NCBI GenBank assembly: GCA_018388625.1
Contig: CP074402.1
Location: 2,852,001-2,916,000, forward strand
Direction of reading: 5' to 3'
Source of the DNA: Nocardiopsis eucommiae
Lineage (GTDB): Bacteria > Actinomycetota > Actinomycetes > Streptosporangiales > Streptosporangiaceae
Length of the DNA stretch: 64,000 nucleotides
The notes beneath the pieces are model-generated. The model searched no databases. It worked only from the letters and a program-made list of their open reading frames with translations, and was not told the origin of the DNA. Both the position numbers and the translations under genes were made by a program. Numbering within the stretch: the first letter of the stretch is position 1; every line of letters begins with the position of its first letter. Below are positions 18,310 through 28,536 of this stretch, one piece after another.

Positions 18310-18969
18310 ATGGACGACGAACTCACCCCGGTGCTGGAGGCGGTGGGGCCGCGGCTGCGGTCCCTGCGTAGGGAACGGGGCACCACGTTGGCGGGGTTGT
18401 CGGAGCAGACCGGGATCTCGGTGAGCACCCTGTCCCGGCTGGAGTCGGGACAGCGGCGTCCCACCCTGGAACTCCTGCTACCGCTGTCCCGCGTGTACGA
18501 GGTGCCCCTGGACCGGCTGGTGGGACAGCCCCCGGTGCGGGACCCCCGGGTCCAGCGCGGGGCTTTCGTCCGCCACGGTGTCACCTACGTCCCCCTCAAC
18601 CGCAGGCCGGGCGGTCTCCAGGCGTACCGGATCACCAACCCGACGCCGAACGCCCCGCTCACCGTTCCGGCGGACCAGATCGAACAGCGCACCCACGAGG
18701 GGCACGACTGGCTCTACGTCCTGGAGGGGCGGTTGCGGCTGGTCCTGGGCCATCACGACATGGTGTTGGAGGCCGGTGAGGTCGCGGAGTTCGACACCCG
18801 GATCCCGCACGCGCTGGCCAACCCCGGGCCGGGCCCCGTCGAGTACCTGGGCCTGTTCGGACCGCAGGGAGAACGGGCGCACGTGCGGGTGCGCCCCAGG
18901 GAGGACTCGGAAAAAGGGGGAACCGGGCGAGGAGTGAACGGCGTCTCAGTGGGTGCAGAGCCGCACTGA
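18310..18969 (+). CDS. XRE-cupin transcriptional regulator
   Basis: A 219-residue protein: helix-turn-helix of the XRE type at residues ~12-66 (RERGTTLAGLSEQTGIS, STLSRLESGQRRPTLELLL) followed by a cupin_2 barrel (GHDWLYVLEGRLRLVLG, EAGEVAEFDTRIPHALAN). Such proteins usually repress or activate a neighbouring catabolic or resistance gene on binding a small ligand. No obvious partner is adjacent; the following gene is a membrane-anchored protein in the same direction 15 bases on. The ATG lacks a strong ribosome site. One of three proteins of this type in the window (others at 30137 and 51344). Confidence 0.83.
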   Translation: MDDELTPVLEAVGPRLRSLRRERGTTLAGLSEQTGISVSTLSRLESGQRRPTLELLLPLSRVYEVPLDRLVGQPPVRDPRVQRGAFVRHGVTYVPLNRRPGGLQAYRITNPTPNAPLTVPADQIEQRTHEGHDWLYVLEGRLRLVLGHHDMVLEAGEVAEFDTRIPHALANPGPGPVEYLGLFGPQGERAHVRVRPREDSEKGGTGRGVNGVSVGAEPH

Positions 18970-18984
18970 GAGGAAGATTCACCC

Positions 18985-19667
18985 ATGTCTGGTGGCACCC
19001 TGGCGATCATGATGATCGCCGTCGTCATCGTCATCGCGATCGTGGTGATGTCCTCGGCCGCCGAACGACAGCGGGCTGAGTACCTGGAGACCTGGGCCCG
19101 GGAACGGGGCTGGAGCTACGAGAGGGAACGTCCCGAGCTGACCTACCGGTTCCACGGCACCCCTTCCGGTCGGGGCGTTCCAACGCCAAGGCCCGACACG
19201 TGCTGACGGCCGACCACCGGGGGCACAGGGTCCTGGCCTTCGAGTACTCGTACACCACGACCAGCCACAACGGTCAGAACACGACCACGACCACGCACTG
19301 CTTCAACGTCGTGGCGGTGGGCACCCCGCGTACGTCGGTCCTGGAGGTCAGGAACGAGCACCTCGGACACACCCTGCTCGGCCTGTTGGGCGTGCACGAC
19401 CTCCAGGTGGGAGAGCCGACCTTCGACGGGACCTTCCGGATCACCGCGCAGGACGACGCGTTCGCCCTGGCGGTGCTGGGACCGGAGCTGCGGGCCTGGC
19501 TGTTGGCGGGCGCCGAGGAGCGGGTCCCGTTCCGGTTCACCGGTGACCATCTCATGACCTGGGGTTCGGGCAGGATCGAACCCGACGCCGTGGTGACGGA
19601 CGCCGACACCCTGATCGACCTGTTGGAGAAGGTCCCCGCCCAGGCGTGGGAGGGAACCCCGAGCTGA
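18985..19667 (+). CDS. Conserved single-pass membrane protein of unknown function (frameshifted)
   Basis: One N-terminal membrane segment (LAIMMIAVVIVIAIVVM, residues ~6-22) followed by a soluble domain beginning RGWSYERERPELTYRFHG and, after a frame change, HVLTADHRGHRVLAFEYSYTT. The halves join by one base added in the GGGG run at about 19177-19180 (GRSNAKARHVL). This layout resembles an actinobacterial family of unknown function. ATG at 18985 follows GAGGAAGATTC. About 227 residues. It may be cotranscribed with the cupin regulator upstream. Confidence 0.65.
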
Positions 19668-19668
19668 G

Positions 19669-20279
19669 TCAGGGCCGCAGGTGGGGCGGGAAACCAGTCC
19701 ACCGCAGCTCGTCGGGCAGGTGGGTGAGCTCGTTGAGGGTGACCACCGAGGCCGGGCCGTGCGGGGCGTACCGGATGACGGTCAGCCCGGCGTTGGCCGC
19801 GCCCACGCTCACCCACCGCCAGGGCGGCGCGTCGAGCGCCGCCGTCACCAGCCAACCGACGAGGTAGGCATGGGTGATGACCACCTCCCGGAGTTCCGTC
19901 CGACCCTCGACGGGGCCGGTCAGGAGCTCCAGCGCCCTGCGGCCCAGGTCGGGGGAGCGTTCGTCGGGTGGGACGCGGTGCAGGAAGTCGAGGACACCGT
20001 CGGCGTGGGTCGCGGGTAGTTCGTGGCGTTCGGGCAGGTAGGGGGCGTAGTCCCCGGCTTCGGGGAGTTCCACCGGGGTCACGTCCTCCAGGTGGGAGGC
20101 CACCAGGTGTGCGGTCTGGGCGGCGCGGGGCAGGGGCCGTGCCGGAGCGTGTGGGGCGCGAACTCGCTCAGACGGGCTCCGAGCAGGTCGGCCTGGCGGC
20201 GTCCGGTGTCGGTGAGATCCCCGGTGTCGGGGTCGGCCTGGGCGTGGCGGGCCAGATACAGGCGTCGGGTCGCGGCCAT
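19669..20279 (-). CDS. Histidine phosphatase family protein (frameshifted)
   Basis: Phosphoglycerate-mutase-like phosphatase. The catalytic LYLARHAQAD is at the N-terminus (histidine = phospho-acceptor; the canonical RHG/RHA), followed by LTDTGRRQADLLGARL; the second catalytic histidine is in VVITHAYLVGWL. A frame change near 20130-20135 is healed by one extra C (LRHGPLPRAAQTAHLVAS). Start ATG at 20279. About 203 residues. Substrate unknown; homologues include broad-specificity sugar-phosphate phosphatases. Its 3' end abuts the previous gene's stop (convergent). Confidence 0.8.
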
Positions 20280-20892
20280 GGGGGACCCCTTCCGGGTGGG
20301 TGCTACTGGGCACTTCGCGGCTGTGAGTCATCGCCTCCACCAGTTCACTCTGAGCCAAGAAGAGTTCACCACAGGCCATGGACTCTCAGACACAGTTCTT
20401 GCCAAACTTGACGAGCGAGCACATTCTCCATTCCCCCTGTATCCCATCGGAATCCGCCCTTGCGCTCCTGGCCAAAGGGCCTGAGTAGCATTCGAAGATC
20501 GTTTCGCATGTTCGGCGAGATGCCATGGGAGGAAGACTCGCGCCCCCATTCCTATCACTAGCGATTTGTCCGACAACCTTCACGGATCACGGGAATTGAT
20601 GCGGTGATTTTCCGAACCAGATAGTGGGAGCCCCCTTCACCCGGGCTGGGTACCGGAGGTCGGAGGCCGGTCTCAACAGCGAGCCCCCGGCGCTCCACGG
20701 CGCCGGGAAGACGGGGACCAACGTATGGCGGTGGGTTCGGTCAGCTCCGCCCCGTGACGTAAAGGGGTTCCGTGTCGATCACCGGCCGTTCGGTGTGGCC
20801 CAGCCCCTCACGGGCGGCTCAAGGAGCCCGCGCCCCGCTGATCGGCGCACCGCAAGCCAGAGCAGCCCATCGCGCCGTAGGAAGCTGTCGAA
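20280..20892. other. 613-base gene-poor space with a lower-GC core
   Basis: Bases 20341-20580 are about 55% G+C (131 of 240 counted), far below the surroundings. No domain is recognisable on either strand. Short open frames include a 36-codon one at 20378-20488 (+) and ones of 65-82 codons on the minus strand, none convincing. A hairpin CCCGGCGC/GCGCCGGG lies at 20686-20707. It must hold the leader of the phosphatase gene and the promoter of the beta-propeller gene; the low-GC part could be a foreign remnant or an RNA gene. Confidence 0.5.
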
Positions 20893-22730
20893 GTGACCCA
20901 CGAATCCCCCAATACATCTCTTCCTCCTTCGCGGAGACCCGCCAGGTTCGGCCTCGCCGCCCTGCACGCCACCACGCTGTTGGTGAGCCTGCTGGCGGTG
21001 GTGTGGGCACTCGGCGTGTTCTCGCTCATCGCGGCCCTGGTCGGGGCAGTCGCCGTGCTCACCCTGATCGCCTTGCGGCTGCCCCGCCGCGACGGCACCC
21101 CCTCGTCCGAGCACCCGGGCTCCTGCTGGTCATCGGAGAGATCGTGCTGTTCGGCGCTTCGGCCGTCGCGGCCTGGGCGATCTGGCCGACACCCGTCGCG
21201 TTCGGTGTCGTCGGGCTCGTCACGGCCGACACCGTCTTCCGGCTGAGGGCCTGGATCAGGCTGGTGGACGGTGACCGAGGACGCCTGGGAAGAATCGGCG
21301 CCCGCACCGCGACGGCGGCGACCGCGATGGCGGTCCTCGCCGGAGCCCTGTCTCCCGGGTACTGGTCCCCGGCCGCCGGTGCGGCACTGTGCGCACGACC
21401 CACGGTGCAGCAGGGAGCCGACGACGTGTGGCCCGACGCGCGTCCGTTGACCCAACGCGACTCCAGGCGAGAGGACTCGGCGATGTTGGACGCCGCCGAG
21501 GAGTTCGAGGGCAACGCGGGCTTCGGTACGGCCGCCTGGTGGGTTCCGCTCTGGGGCGGGGTCGCCACGGGCAACTCCACCTCGGTGGCCATGGTGGACG
21601 TGGACGGGATCGGCGTCTACGACGCGGACGACGGCCGGGTGCGCTGGACGCTCGAGAGCGGGATCGACGGGGCGTTCGGTCGGAGGGGCGACGACGGCCA
21701 GAGAAGCATCCACGGCGACCGCGTACACGCCCTCGGCGAGACGCTGCTCGTCCACCTCAGCCCCGACAGGGGCCGGGGCGCACTTCCGAAGGACGCCCTG
21801 CTCGCCTTCGACATGGAGACCGGAGAACGGCTCTGGTGCGCGGTGGGCTTCACGAGTCTCCAGGTGGATCCGGACACCCATGACCGCATCGCGGTCTTCG
21901 ACGGTTCCTGGAACCTGCTGAACCCGGACGACGGCCGCACCGTGGCAACTCTCGACATCGACCAGACCTCTCTGGCCCATGTGGCTCCGGAGGAAAGCAG
22001 GATGGGGCTGTTCTCCGCTGCCTACTGGCCCACCGAGCAGGCCGTGCTGGGAGGTGGTCGGATCGTGCTGACCAGAGGGCCCGCGATCGCCGTCTACGAC
22101 TCCGCGGACGGAAGCCCGATCCACGACGCGACGCTCCCGGCTCCTGCTCCCAGCACGCGCGCACTGGACGAGGAGGACGGGCACGCGGTGTACAACGTCA
22201 TCCTTGACGAAGCGGCGACCGTGGTGGAGGTCGACAGCCACGACTCCCGCTCCAGCCGCAACTACCAGGGCACGGAGCTGATCGCCTTCGACCCCTCCGG
22301 GGAGGAACTGTGGCACCGTACGGCCCCCGAACCCGGTGCCGACTGGTCGCTCGCGCTGGGCGACTACGGCCTCTCCGGGGTGGTCCAGGTGGTCGACGGG
22401 GTCTTCGCCAAGAGTGACAGAGCCTTCCACATCAGTGACGGGTCCGACGCCTGGGAACCGGAGTACCGCATCGGACTGCCTTCCGGCAGCAGGCACGTCG
22501 TGCGGGACGGGTTCCTCTACGGCCACGCCTACAAGGGCGGACGTGTGGTCGCGGTGGACGCCCGGAACGGGGACATCGCCGCGGGCCCTCTGAAGGCCGA
22601 TGAAATCGAGCAGGGCGCGGACGTCTTCCTGAGCCACACCGGTCTGCCCTCCGGGAACCTCTTCACCCAGTCCGTCGCGAACCGGCCTGCGGAGACAGTG
22701 ATGTTCGGGCTGCCGTCCCCGGCGGACTGA
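20893..22730 (+). CDS. Membrane-anchored PQQ-like beta-propeller protein (frameshifted)
   Basis: The N-terminal ~160 residues hold about four hydrophobic segments (ALHATTLLVSLLAVVWALGV, LIAALVGAVAVLTLIAL, IGEIVLFGASAVAAWAIW, TATAAMAVLAGAL). The outer domain has propeller blades of the type SVAMVDVDGIGVYDADDGRV, ALLAFDMETGERLWC, GTELIAFDPSGEELWH and VVAVDARNGDI, i.e. PQQ/WD40-like repeats. A base is missing in the GGG at about 21118-21120 (EHPG to LLLVIGEI). The GTG at 20893 is the best start. No enzyme motif is visible; probably a surface binding or scaffold protein. About 612 residues. Confidence 0.68.
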
Positions 22731-22997
22731 AACGCTGATCATCCAGTCGAGCACGGCATGTTCCGCACCACTGTGCCCGCACGAACGCTGAACGGGAGCC
22801 TGGGCCACCTGATGATGACGTCGACATCGTCGCGCCCATGAGCACACGGATCACCGTCGGGCGGCTCCGGGGAGCGGGGGAGTCCCGGGGATCGATCCCT
22901 CGGCGGTACGTGAGCGGAGGGGGCTGGGCGGGTAGGGCCGCACGTGTCGGCGGATCCGTTCGGATCCGCGCACCCGAGGAGCACACAGGGGGACACG

Positions 22998-23539
22998 ATG
23001 GCTGACCCACTCACCGGACGCCGGGTGGCGATTCTGGCCGCGGACGGTGTCGAGCAGGTGGAGCTGGTCCAACCACGCCAGGCGCTGGTCGAGGCCGGAG
23101 CCCAGGTGGATCTGGTCTCGTTGCGTGAGGGAGAGATCCAGGCCATGAACGGGGACATCGAACCGGCAGACCGGTTCGCGGTGGACCGGGTGGTGTCGGA
23201 GGTCGGTGTCGACGACTACGACGCGCTCATGGTTCCGGGGGCACGATCAACCCGGACAACCTGAGGTCGGACGCGGACGCGGTGCGGATCGTGCGCGACT
23301 TCGTGGCCCGGGGCAAGCCCGTCGCGGCCATCTGCCACGGGCCCTGGGTGCTGGTGGAGGCCGACGTGGTGCGCGGGCGCACCGTCACCTCCTTCCCCAG
23401 CATCCGCACCGACATCCGCAACGCCGGGGGGACCGTGGTGGAGGAGGAGGTGGTCACCGACCACGGCGTGACCACCAGCCGCGACCCGGACGACCTGCCC
23501 GCGTTCTGCGCGCGGATCGTCCGGGAGTTCGCGGCCTGA
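22998..23539 (+). CDS. DJ-1/PfpI family protein (frameshifted)
   Basis: Class I glutamine-amidotransferase-like fold. Seen: [17 protein letters not shown] (conserved acid), and [18 protein letters not shown], where the cysteine of ICHGPW is the nucleophile of PfpI/YhbO-type proteins. The frames join by one G added to the G5 run at about 23238-23242 ([13 protein letters not shown]). About 180 residues, the normal length. ATG at 22998 follows AGGGGGACAC. Family members act as general stress proteins, deglycase-like or chaperone-like; the exact activity is debated. Confidence 0.85.
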
Positions 23540-23574
23540 CCCTCCCCGCAGGGAACGGAGCGTCCCGTACACGG

Positions 23575-23616
23575 CCGAGGGGCCGTGGACCGCGTGTGCG
23601 GTTCGCGGCCCCTCGG
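23575..23616. terminator. Terminator hairpin between convergent genes
   Basis: CCGAGGGGCCG (23575-23585) and CGGCCCCTCGG (23606-23616) form a perfect 11-bp stem; part of the loop can pair further. It separates the DJ-1/PfpI gene from the leftward metPS genes and may work in both directions. Confidence 0.6.
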
Positions 23617-23630
23617 GCTGAGGCTGGTGG

Positions 23631-23744
23631 TCACTCGGACCCGGGGTCGTCGGGGTGGCGGCGCAGGTGGATGACGGCCGCGACGAGGCCGCCCCAGAGC
23701 ACGGTGATGGAGATGACCATCATGACGATGGCGCTGGTGGACAT
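23631..23744 (-). CDS. metS: Methionine/alanine importer small subunit MetS
   Basis: A 37-residue peptide with one membrane helix (AIVMMVISITVLWGGLVAAVIHL) and a charged tail RRHPDDPGSE, matching the MetS-type small subunit of the NSS methionine/alanine importer described in corynebacteria. Its ATG overlaps the stop of the transporter gene (TGATG), so the two are translationally coupled. Confidence 0.82.
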   Translation of the reverse strand: MSTSAIVMMVISITVLWGGLVAAVIHLRRHPDDPGSE

Positions 23745-25363
23745 CAGCGGTCCTCTTCCTTTTCCTTGTCGAAGGCCGGGACGGCGGTGCCGGAGGGCGC
23801 GATGTCGTTGGGCGCCTCCAGCTGGGCCGGGGTGCCGTCCTCGTCCGAGACGCGTTCGGCGTCGTGGCGGGCGATGGCGTCGGCACGCTTCCACGGGAAG
23901 CAGGACATCACGACGCCGAAGACGATGGCGCCGATGGCCACACCCCAGCCCGCGGCGAGCAGGTACCCGGTCGGGTAGCCGCCGTAGTTGGTGGCCAGCT
24001 CGGTGCGCAGGCTGTCCCACATCATGATGCCGAGCAGGACCGGCGTGACGCCACCCAGCGTCACGCGCCACCACAGGCCCAGGTGGATGCTGGAGACGGC
24101 GTTGACGTGCGACTGGAACAGGGGCAGCTTGCGCACGCCCCAGCCGACGAAGATGACCAGGACCAGACCGGCCAGCGCGATGCCGTACTGGTTGATGAAG
24201 TGGTCGAAGACGTCCAGGAAGTGCAGGCCCTCCGGGGTCGGGAAGAGCAGGATCGAGGCGAGCGCGGTGGCGCCGCCGACCAGCAGCACGGTCTGGGTGC
24301 GGCCCAGGCCGGTGCGGTCCTGCACGGCCGAGACGATCACCTGGACGATGCTGATCAGCGAGGTGAGTCCGGCGATGACCAGGCACCCGAAGAACAGGAC
24401 GCCGAAGAGCGAACCGCCGAAGGGCAGGCTGGAGATGATCTGCGGGAAGGCGATGAAGGCCAGTCCGATACCGGAGGTGGCGACCTCGTCGACGGCGGTT
24501 CCGGCGGCGGTGGCCATGAAGCCGAGGGCGGCGAACACGCCGATGCCGGCCAGGAGCTCGAAGGAGCTGTTGGCGAAGCCCGCCACCATGGCCGAGCCGG
24601 TCAGATCCGACTTGCGCCGCAGGTAGGAGGCGTAGGTGACCATGATGCCGAAGCCGATGGACAGCGAGAAGAACACGTGTCCGTAGGCGGCGATCCACAC
24701 CTTGCCGGTCAGCATCGCCTCCCAGTCGGGTGTGAAGAAGGCGTTGAGGCCGACGACGGCGCCGTCGAGGGTGAGCGCCTGGATGACCAGGAGGCCGAAC
24801 AGGACCACCAGTAGCGGGATGGTGATCTTGTTGAGGATCTCGATGCCGCGCCGGATCCCGATGATCAGGACCGCGAGGGTCACGAACCAGACCGCGACCA
24901 GTGGCCAGGCCACCCCGGAGACGAAGCCGGAGACGACGCCCGGTTCGGGGCTCATCTGGAGGAAGTCATTGAAGAAGAACCCGTCGGGGTCGTCACCCCA
25001 GGCCTGGTTGACGGAGAACCAGGTGAAGCGGATGGCCCAGGCGATGATCACGGCGTAGTAGACCGCGACCACGAAGCAGATCGCCACCTGCCACCACCCG
25101 ATGGCCTCGGCCGGGCGGAAGATGCGCCGGTAGGACAGCGGAGCCGAGGAACGGTACCTGTGCCCGATGCCGTACTCGAGGATGAGCAGCGGGATGCCCG
25201 CCGTCAGCATCGCGATCAGGTAGGGCAGCAGGAACGCACCGCCCCCGTTCTCGTAGGCGACGTAGGGGAATCGCCAGATGTTGCCGAGTCCGATGGCCGA
25301 TCCGATCGCGGCCATCAGGAATCCCGCGCGCGTCCCCCACTGCTCGCGAGGCTGTTGCCCCAT
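23744..25363 (-). CDS. metP: Sodium-dependent amino-acid transporter, NSS family (MetP-like)
   Basis: A complete 539-residue transporter of the neurotransmitter:sodium symporter family with about twelve membrane helices. The N-terminal GFLMAAIGSAIGLGNIWRFPY holds the unwound TM1 region that binds Na+ and substrate; GGGAFLLPYLI and FFSLSIGFGIMVTYASYL follow. A cytoplasmic tail (DAERVSDEDGTP, KEKEEDR) ends the chain. With the MetS subunit immediately downstream, methionine or alanine uptake is the likely role. ATG at 25363 follows AGGAGACCTGAAC. Confidence 0.88.
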   Translation of the reverse strand: MGQQPREQWGTRAGFLMAAIGSAIGLGNIWRFPYVAYENGGGAFLLPYLIAMLTAGIPLLILEYGIGHRYRSSAPLSYRRIFRPAEAIGWWQVAICFVVAVYYAVIIAWAIRFTWFSVNQAWGDDPDGFFFNDFLQMSPEPGVVSGFVSGVAWPLVAVWFVTLAVLIIGIRRGIEILNKITIPLLVVLFGLLVIQALTLDGAVVGLNAFFTPDWEAMLTGKVWIAAYGHVFFSLSIGFGIMVTYASYLRRKSDLTGSAMVAGFANSSFELLAGIGVFAALGFMATAAGTAVDEVATSGIGLAFIAFPQIISSLPFGGSLFGVLFFGCLVIAGLTSLISIVQVIVSAVQDRTGLGRTQTVLLVGGATALASILLFPTPEGLHFLDVFDHFINQYGIALAGLVLVIFVGWGVRKLPLFQSHVNAVSSIHLGLWWRVTLGGVTPVLLGIMMWDSLRTELATNYGGYPTGYLLAAGWGVAIGAIVFGVVMSCFPWKRADAIARHDAERVSDEDGTPAQLEAPNDIAPSGTAVPAFDKEKEEDR

Positions 25364-25539
25364 GTTCAGGTCTCCTAAATCATCCCGTAGTTCGCGACCC
25401 GCACCGTAGCAGGATTTGTGCCCTTGAGCATCGTTGGGGCAGGTCCGGGCGCTGGATGTCGTCGTTCGGTCGGCTTTTCGTGCGGAATCGTCCAGCTTTC
25501 ACCCTGGAGGCCTGAGCAAGCCCCGCTTACCCTTCACGT

Positions 25540-26576
25540 TCAGCGCCCCTCAGCCGGAGGGCGGGGCGCCGGGTCAGGCACCGCGGTGTCGGGGCGCGCA
25601 CGCAGCCGTGCGTTGGGCAGGTCGGGAGCGGGCAGCGCGGCGCCGCCGTCGGCGCGCACCGGGTCGAACCGGAAGCCCTCGCCCCGGTCGTGGCCTTCGC
25701 GCTGCTCCTCCCAGTCCGCGCGGGCGCGCACGATCTCGTCGTGGTCGCGACCGACGAAGTTCCACCACATCACCAGGTCCTCGGCGAAGGGTTCGCCGCC
25801 GATGACGAGCAGGTGGGTGCGTTCGGTGGCGTGGAACTCGATGTGGTCGCGTCCGGTGCCGAGGTAGAGGAGGGAGCCGGGGACGACCCGGTGACCGTGG
25901 GCCCGCACGGGGGCGTCCAGGGGAGCAGCCCGTGTTCGAAACCGGGTCGGACGGGCAGGGTGACGGTGCTTCCCGCCTCGACGACGACCTCGGCTCCGAC
26001 CAGCGGAGTGTGGGTGCGCGCGGGTGAGCGGTGGCCTCCGAGCTCGCCCATGATCACGGTGACCCGGGCCCCGGGCAGGGAGAACCCGGGCAGGTCGTCG
26101 TGGTGCTCGAAGCGGGCGGGTCCCCGCCGGTCGTGGCCGGGCAGGGCCACCCACAGCTGTGCCCCCTGGAGGAGGTCGGGGGCGTGCTCGGGGGTGCGTT
26201 CGGAGTGGGCGATGCCGTTTCCGGCGGTCATGAGGTTGAGCTGGCCGGGGCGGACCACCTGGTCGGAGCCGAGGCCGTCCAGGTGGTGGACGGTGCCCTG
26301 GACCAGCCAGCTCACGGTCTGCAACCCGATGTGGGGGTGGGGCGGAACCTGCATGCCCGGACCGGTGCTGACGTCGGCGGGCCCGTAGACGTCGGCGAAG
26401 CACCAGGCGCCGACCATGCGGCGGTTCCGGCCGGGGAGGGCGCGGTGGACGAGCATGGCGCGGGGTCCGCCGAGGGGGACCTCGCGTGGTTCGAGGAGTT
26501 CGGTGCCGTGTTCGGGGCCGGGGGCGTCGGCCTCACAGACTCGTTGTTCGGTGGGGTGGGGTTCGATGTTGCTCAC
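25540..26576 (-). CDS. Pirin family protein (frameshifted)
   Basis: Bicupin of the pirin/YhhW type. Metal-binding and core motifs seen: PPHPHIGLQTVSWLVQG (histidine pair), LMTAGNGIAHSERTP (histidine and glutamate), and in the second cupin LLVIGGEPFAEDLVMWWNFVG. The two frames join by one C added at about 25919-25922 (EHGLLPLDAPVRAHG). I prefer the GTG at 26576 (VSNIEPHPTEQ), the usual pirin beginning; an ATG at 26612 is possible. About 346 residues. Pirins are linked to quercetinase activity or stress regulation; not decidable here. Confidence 0.82.
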
Positions 26577-26734
26577 CTGGTCGACGCTAGTCCAGCCGGG
26601 GTGCTGACGCACGTGGGCGGGGGTGTGGCGGAAGAGGTGGGTGAGTCGTACTGCGCTAGACGGTGAGTTCGCGGGTAGGAGTGGGGGACGGGGTCCGTTC
26701 TCGGGTTCTCACGCGTGCCCGTCCGGGAGGAATC

Positions 26735-27495
26735 ATGACCCATGTCCCCGAGGAGGTCGCCCCCGGTGTGTACCGGATCGGTGACCCGCTCGTGAACTTC
26801 TACCTGGTGGAGACCGTGGAGGGGCTGGTGATGGTCGACGCCGGTCTGCCCTCGCACAGCGGTCGGTTCCTGGACGCGGTCGCCTGGGTGGGGGCCGGTT
26901 GCGGGCGGTGGTGCTCACCCACGCCCATCCGGATCACACGGGCCTGGCCGAGCGGGCCCGTGACAAGGCGGGCGCCCGGGTGTGGGTACACGAGGCCGAC
27001 GCGCCGATCCTGGTGGACGGGCCCACCAGCGCGATGATCCATGCGCGCCCTGAGCGACCGTTGCTCCCCTACCTGGCGCGGCACCCGGCGTCCGTGCGGG
27101 TCCTGGTGCGGCTGGGGCACGCCGGGGCGTTCACCTCGGACCGGGTGAGCGAGTTCTCCGTCTTCGGTGACGACCAGGTACTGGAGGAGGTGCCGGGCCA
27201 GCCGCGGGTGGTGTCCGCGCCGGGGCACACCCCCGGCAGTGTGCTGGTGGTCTTCGAGGAGCGCGGGGTGGCCTTCACCGGGGACGCCCTGGTCACCACC
27301 GATCCGAGCACGGGGTGCGACGGGCCCCGGGTGGTGAGCCGGATGTCCACGCACGACAGCGCCCGGGCGATGGAGTCGTTGGAGAGCCTGGCCGCGCTGC
27401 CGGAGCGGAGCGTGCTGCTGCCGGGACACGGCGCTCCCTTCACCGAGGGTCCGCGTGCCGCGATGATCCGCGCCCGCGCCACCGGAGTCCGCTGA
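26735..27495 (+). CDS. Metallo-beta-lactamase-fold hydrolase (frameshifted)
   Basis: MBL-fold protein with [10 protein letters not shown] (HxHxDH zinc motif), [18 protein letters not shown] and LLPGHGAPF in the family order. The N-terminus [21 protein letters not shown] is one frame off from [12 protein letters not shown]; adding a G in the G5 run at about 26889-26893 ([11 protein letters not shown]) heals it. ATG at 26735 follows GGGAGGAATC. About 253 residues, glyoxalase-II-like in style. Substrate unknown. Confidence 0.82.
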
Positions 27496-27539
27496 AACCG
27501 GGAGGCGCCGCCGCCACCCAGAGTGGGACCATACGCTCC

Positions 27540-28468
27540 ATGTCCGTACGCGAACTCGTGGTCCTCGGGACCTCCAGCGCCGTGCCCACCCGGCGGCGCA
27601 ACCACAACGGCTACTTCCTGCGCTGGGGCGACCAGGGTGTGCTGTTCGACCCGGGGAGGGAACCCAGCGGCAGATGCGTCTGGCCGGTCTGGCCGCCAAC
27701 GACATCACCAGGGTCTGCGTGACGCACTTCCACGGGGACCACAGTCTGGGACTGCCCGGAGTCCTCCAGCGCATCGCCCGTGACCAGGTCCAGCACACGG
27801 TGCGGATCGCCTACCCGGGCGCCGGTGAGGAGTACTGGCGGCGCCTGCGGCACGCCACCTCCTTCCGCGACACCGACGTGATCGTGCCCCAGCCGGTGGG
27901 CGGCTCCGGGACTTGCGTGGTGGGCCCGGACGAGCCGTTCACGGTCACGGCCCTGCCCCTGCGCCACTCCATGCCCGCCTACGGGTACCGGTTGACCGAA
28001 CCCGACGGGTGGCGGATGCTGCCCGACCGTCTGCGGGACCTGGGGGTACGCGGCCCCGCCATCTCCCGGTTGCGGCGGGAGGGATCCCTGGAACTGGCGG
28101 ACGGCCGCGTGGTGGAGCTGGCCGACTGCGCGGTGCCCCGCCCCGGCCAGGTGTTCGCGTTCGTGATGGACACCGGTGAGTGCGAGCAGGCGGTGGAGCT
28201 GGCCCGTGGGGCGGACATGCTGGTCATCGAGTCCACGTACCTGGACTCCGAGGAGCACCTGGCCGAGGCGTACGGCCACCTGACGGCGCGCCAGGCCGGG
28301 CGGATCGCCGCTCGTGCGGGGGCACGCACGCTGGTGCTGACCCATCTGTCGGAGCGCTACGAGGAGGCCGACGAGAGCCTCTTCACGGCCCAGGCGGGCG
28401 AGGAGTTCGACGGGCAGGTGGTGCTCGCCGCTGACCTGGACCGGATCGCGGTGCCGCCACGGCGTTGA
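27540..28468 (+). CDS. rnz: Ribonuclease Z (frameshifted)
   Basis: tRNA 3'-processing endonuclease of the MBL fold. Conserved features: [12 protein letters not shown] at the start, [14 protein letters not shown] (zinc motif), [38 protein letters not shown] and [11 protein letters not shown]. Restoring one G near 27654-27657 recreates the classical [16 protein letters not shown] segment across the break. ATG at 27540. About 309 residues, normal length. Members usually mature tRNA ends lacking encoded CCA. Confidence 0.9.
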
Positions 28469-28536
28469 CGCGCCCGGCGGCGCCTCCCCGGTGGGGGACG
28501 GGTCGGTCCGGTGTCTTGTGACGGCGTCCTCGCAGG

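Noticed and set aside
20378-20488. A 36-codon open frame beginning MDSQTQFL
   Set aside because: No ribosome site or recognisable family; kept only as part of the low-GC island.
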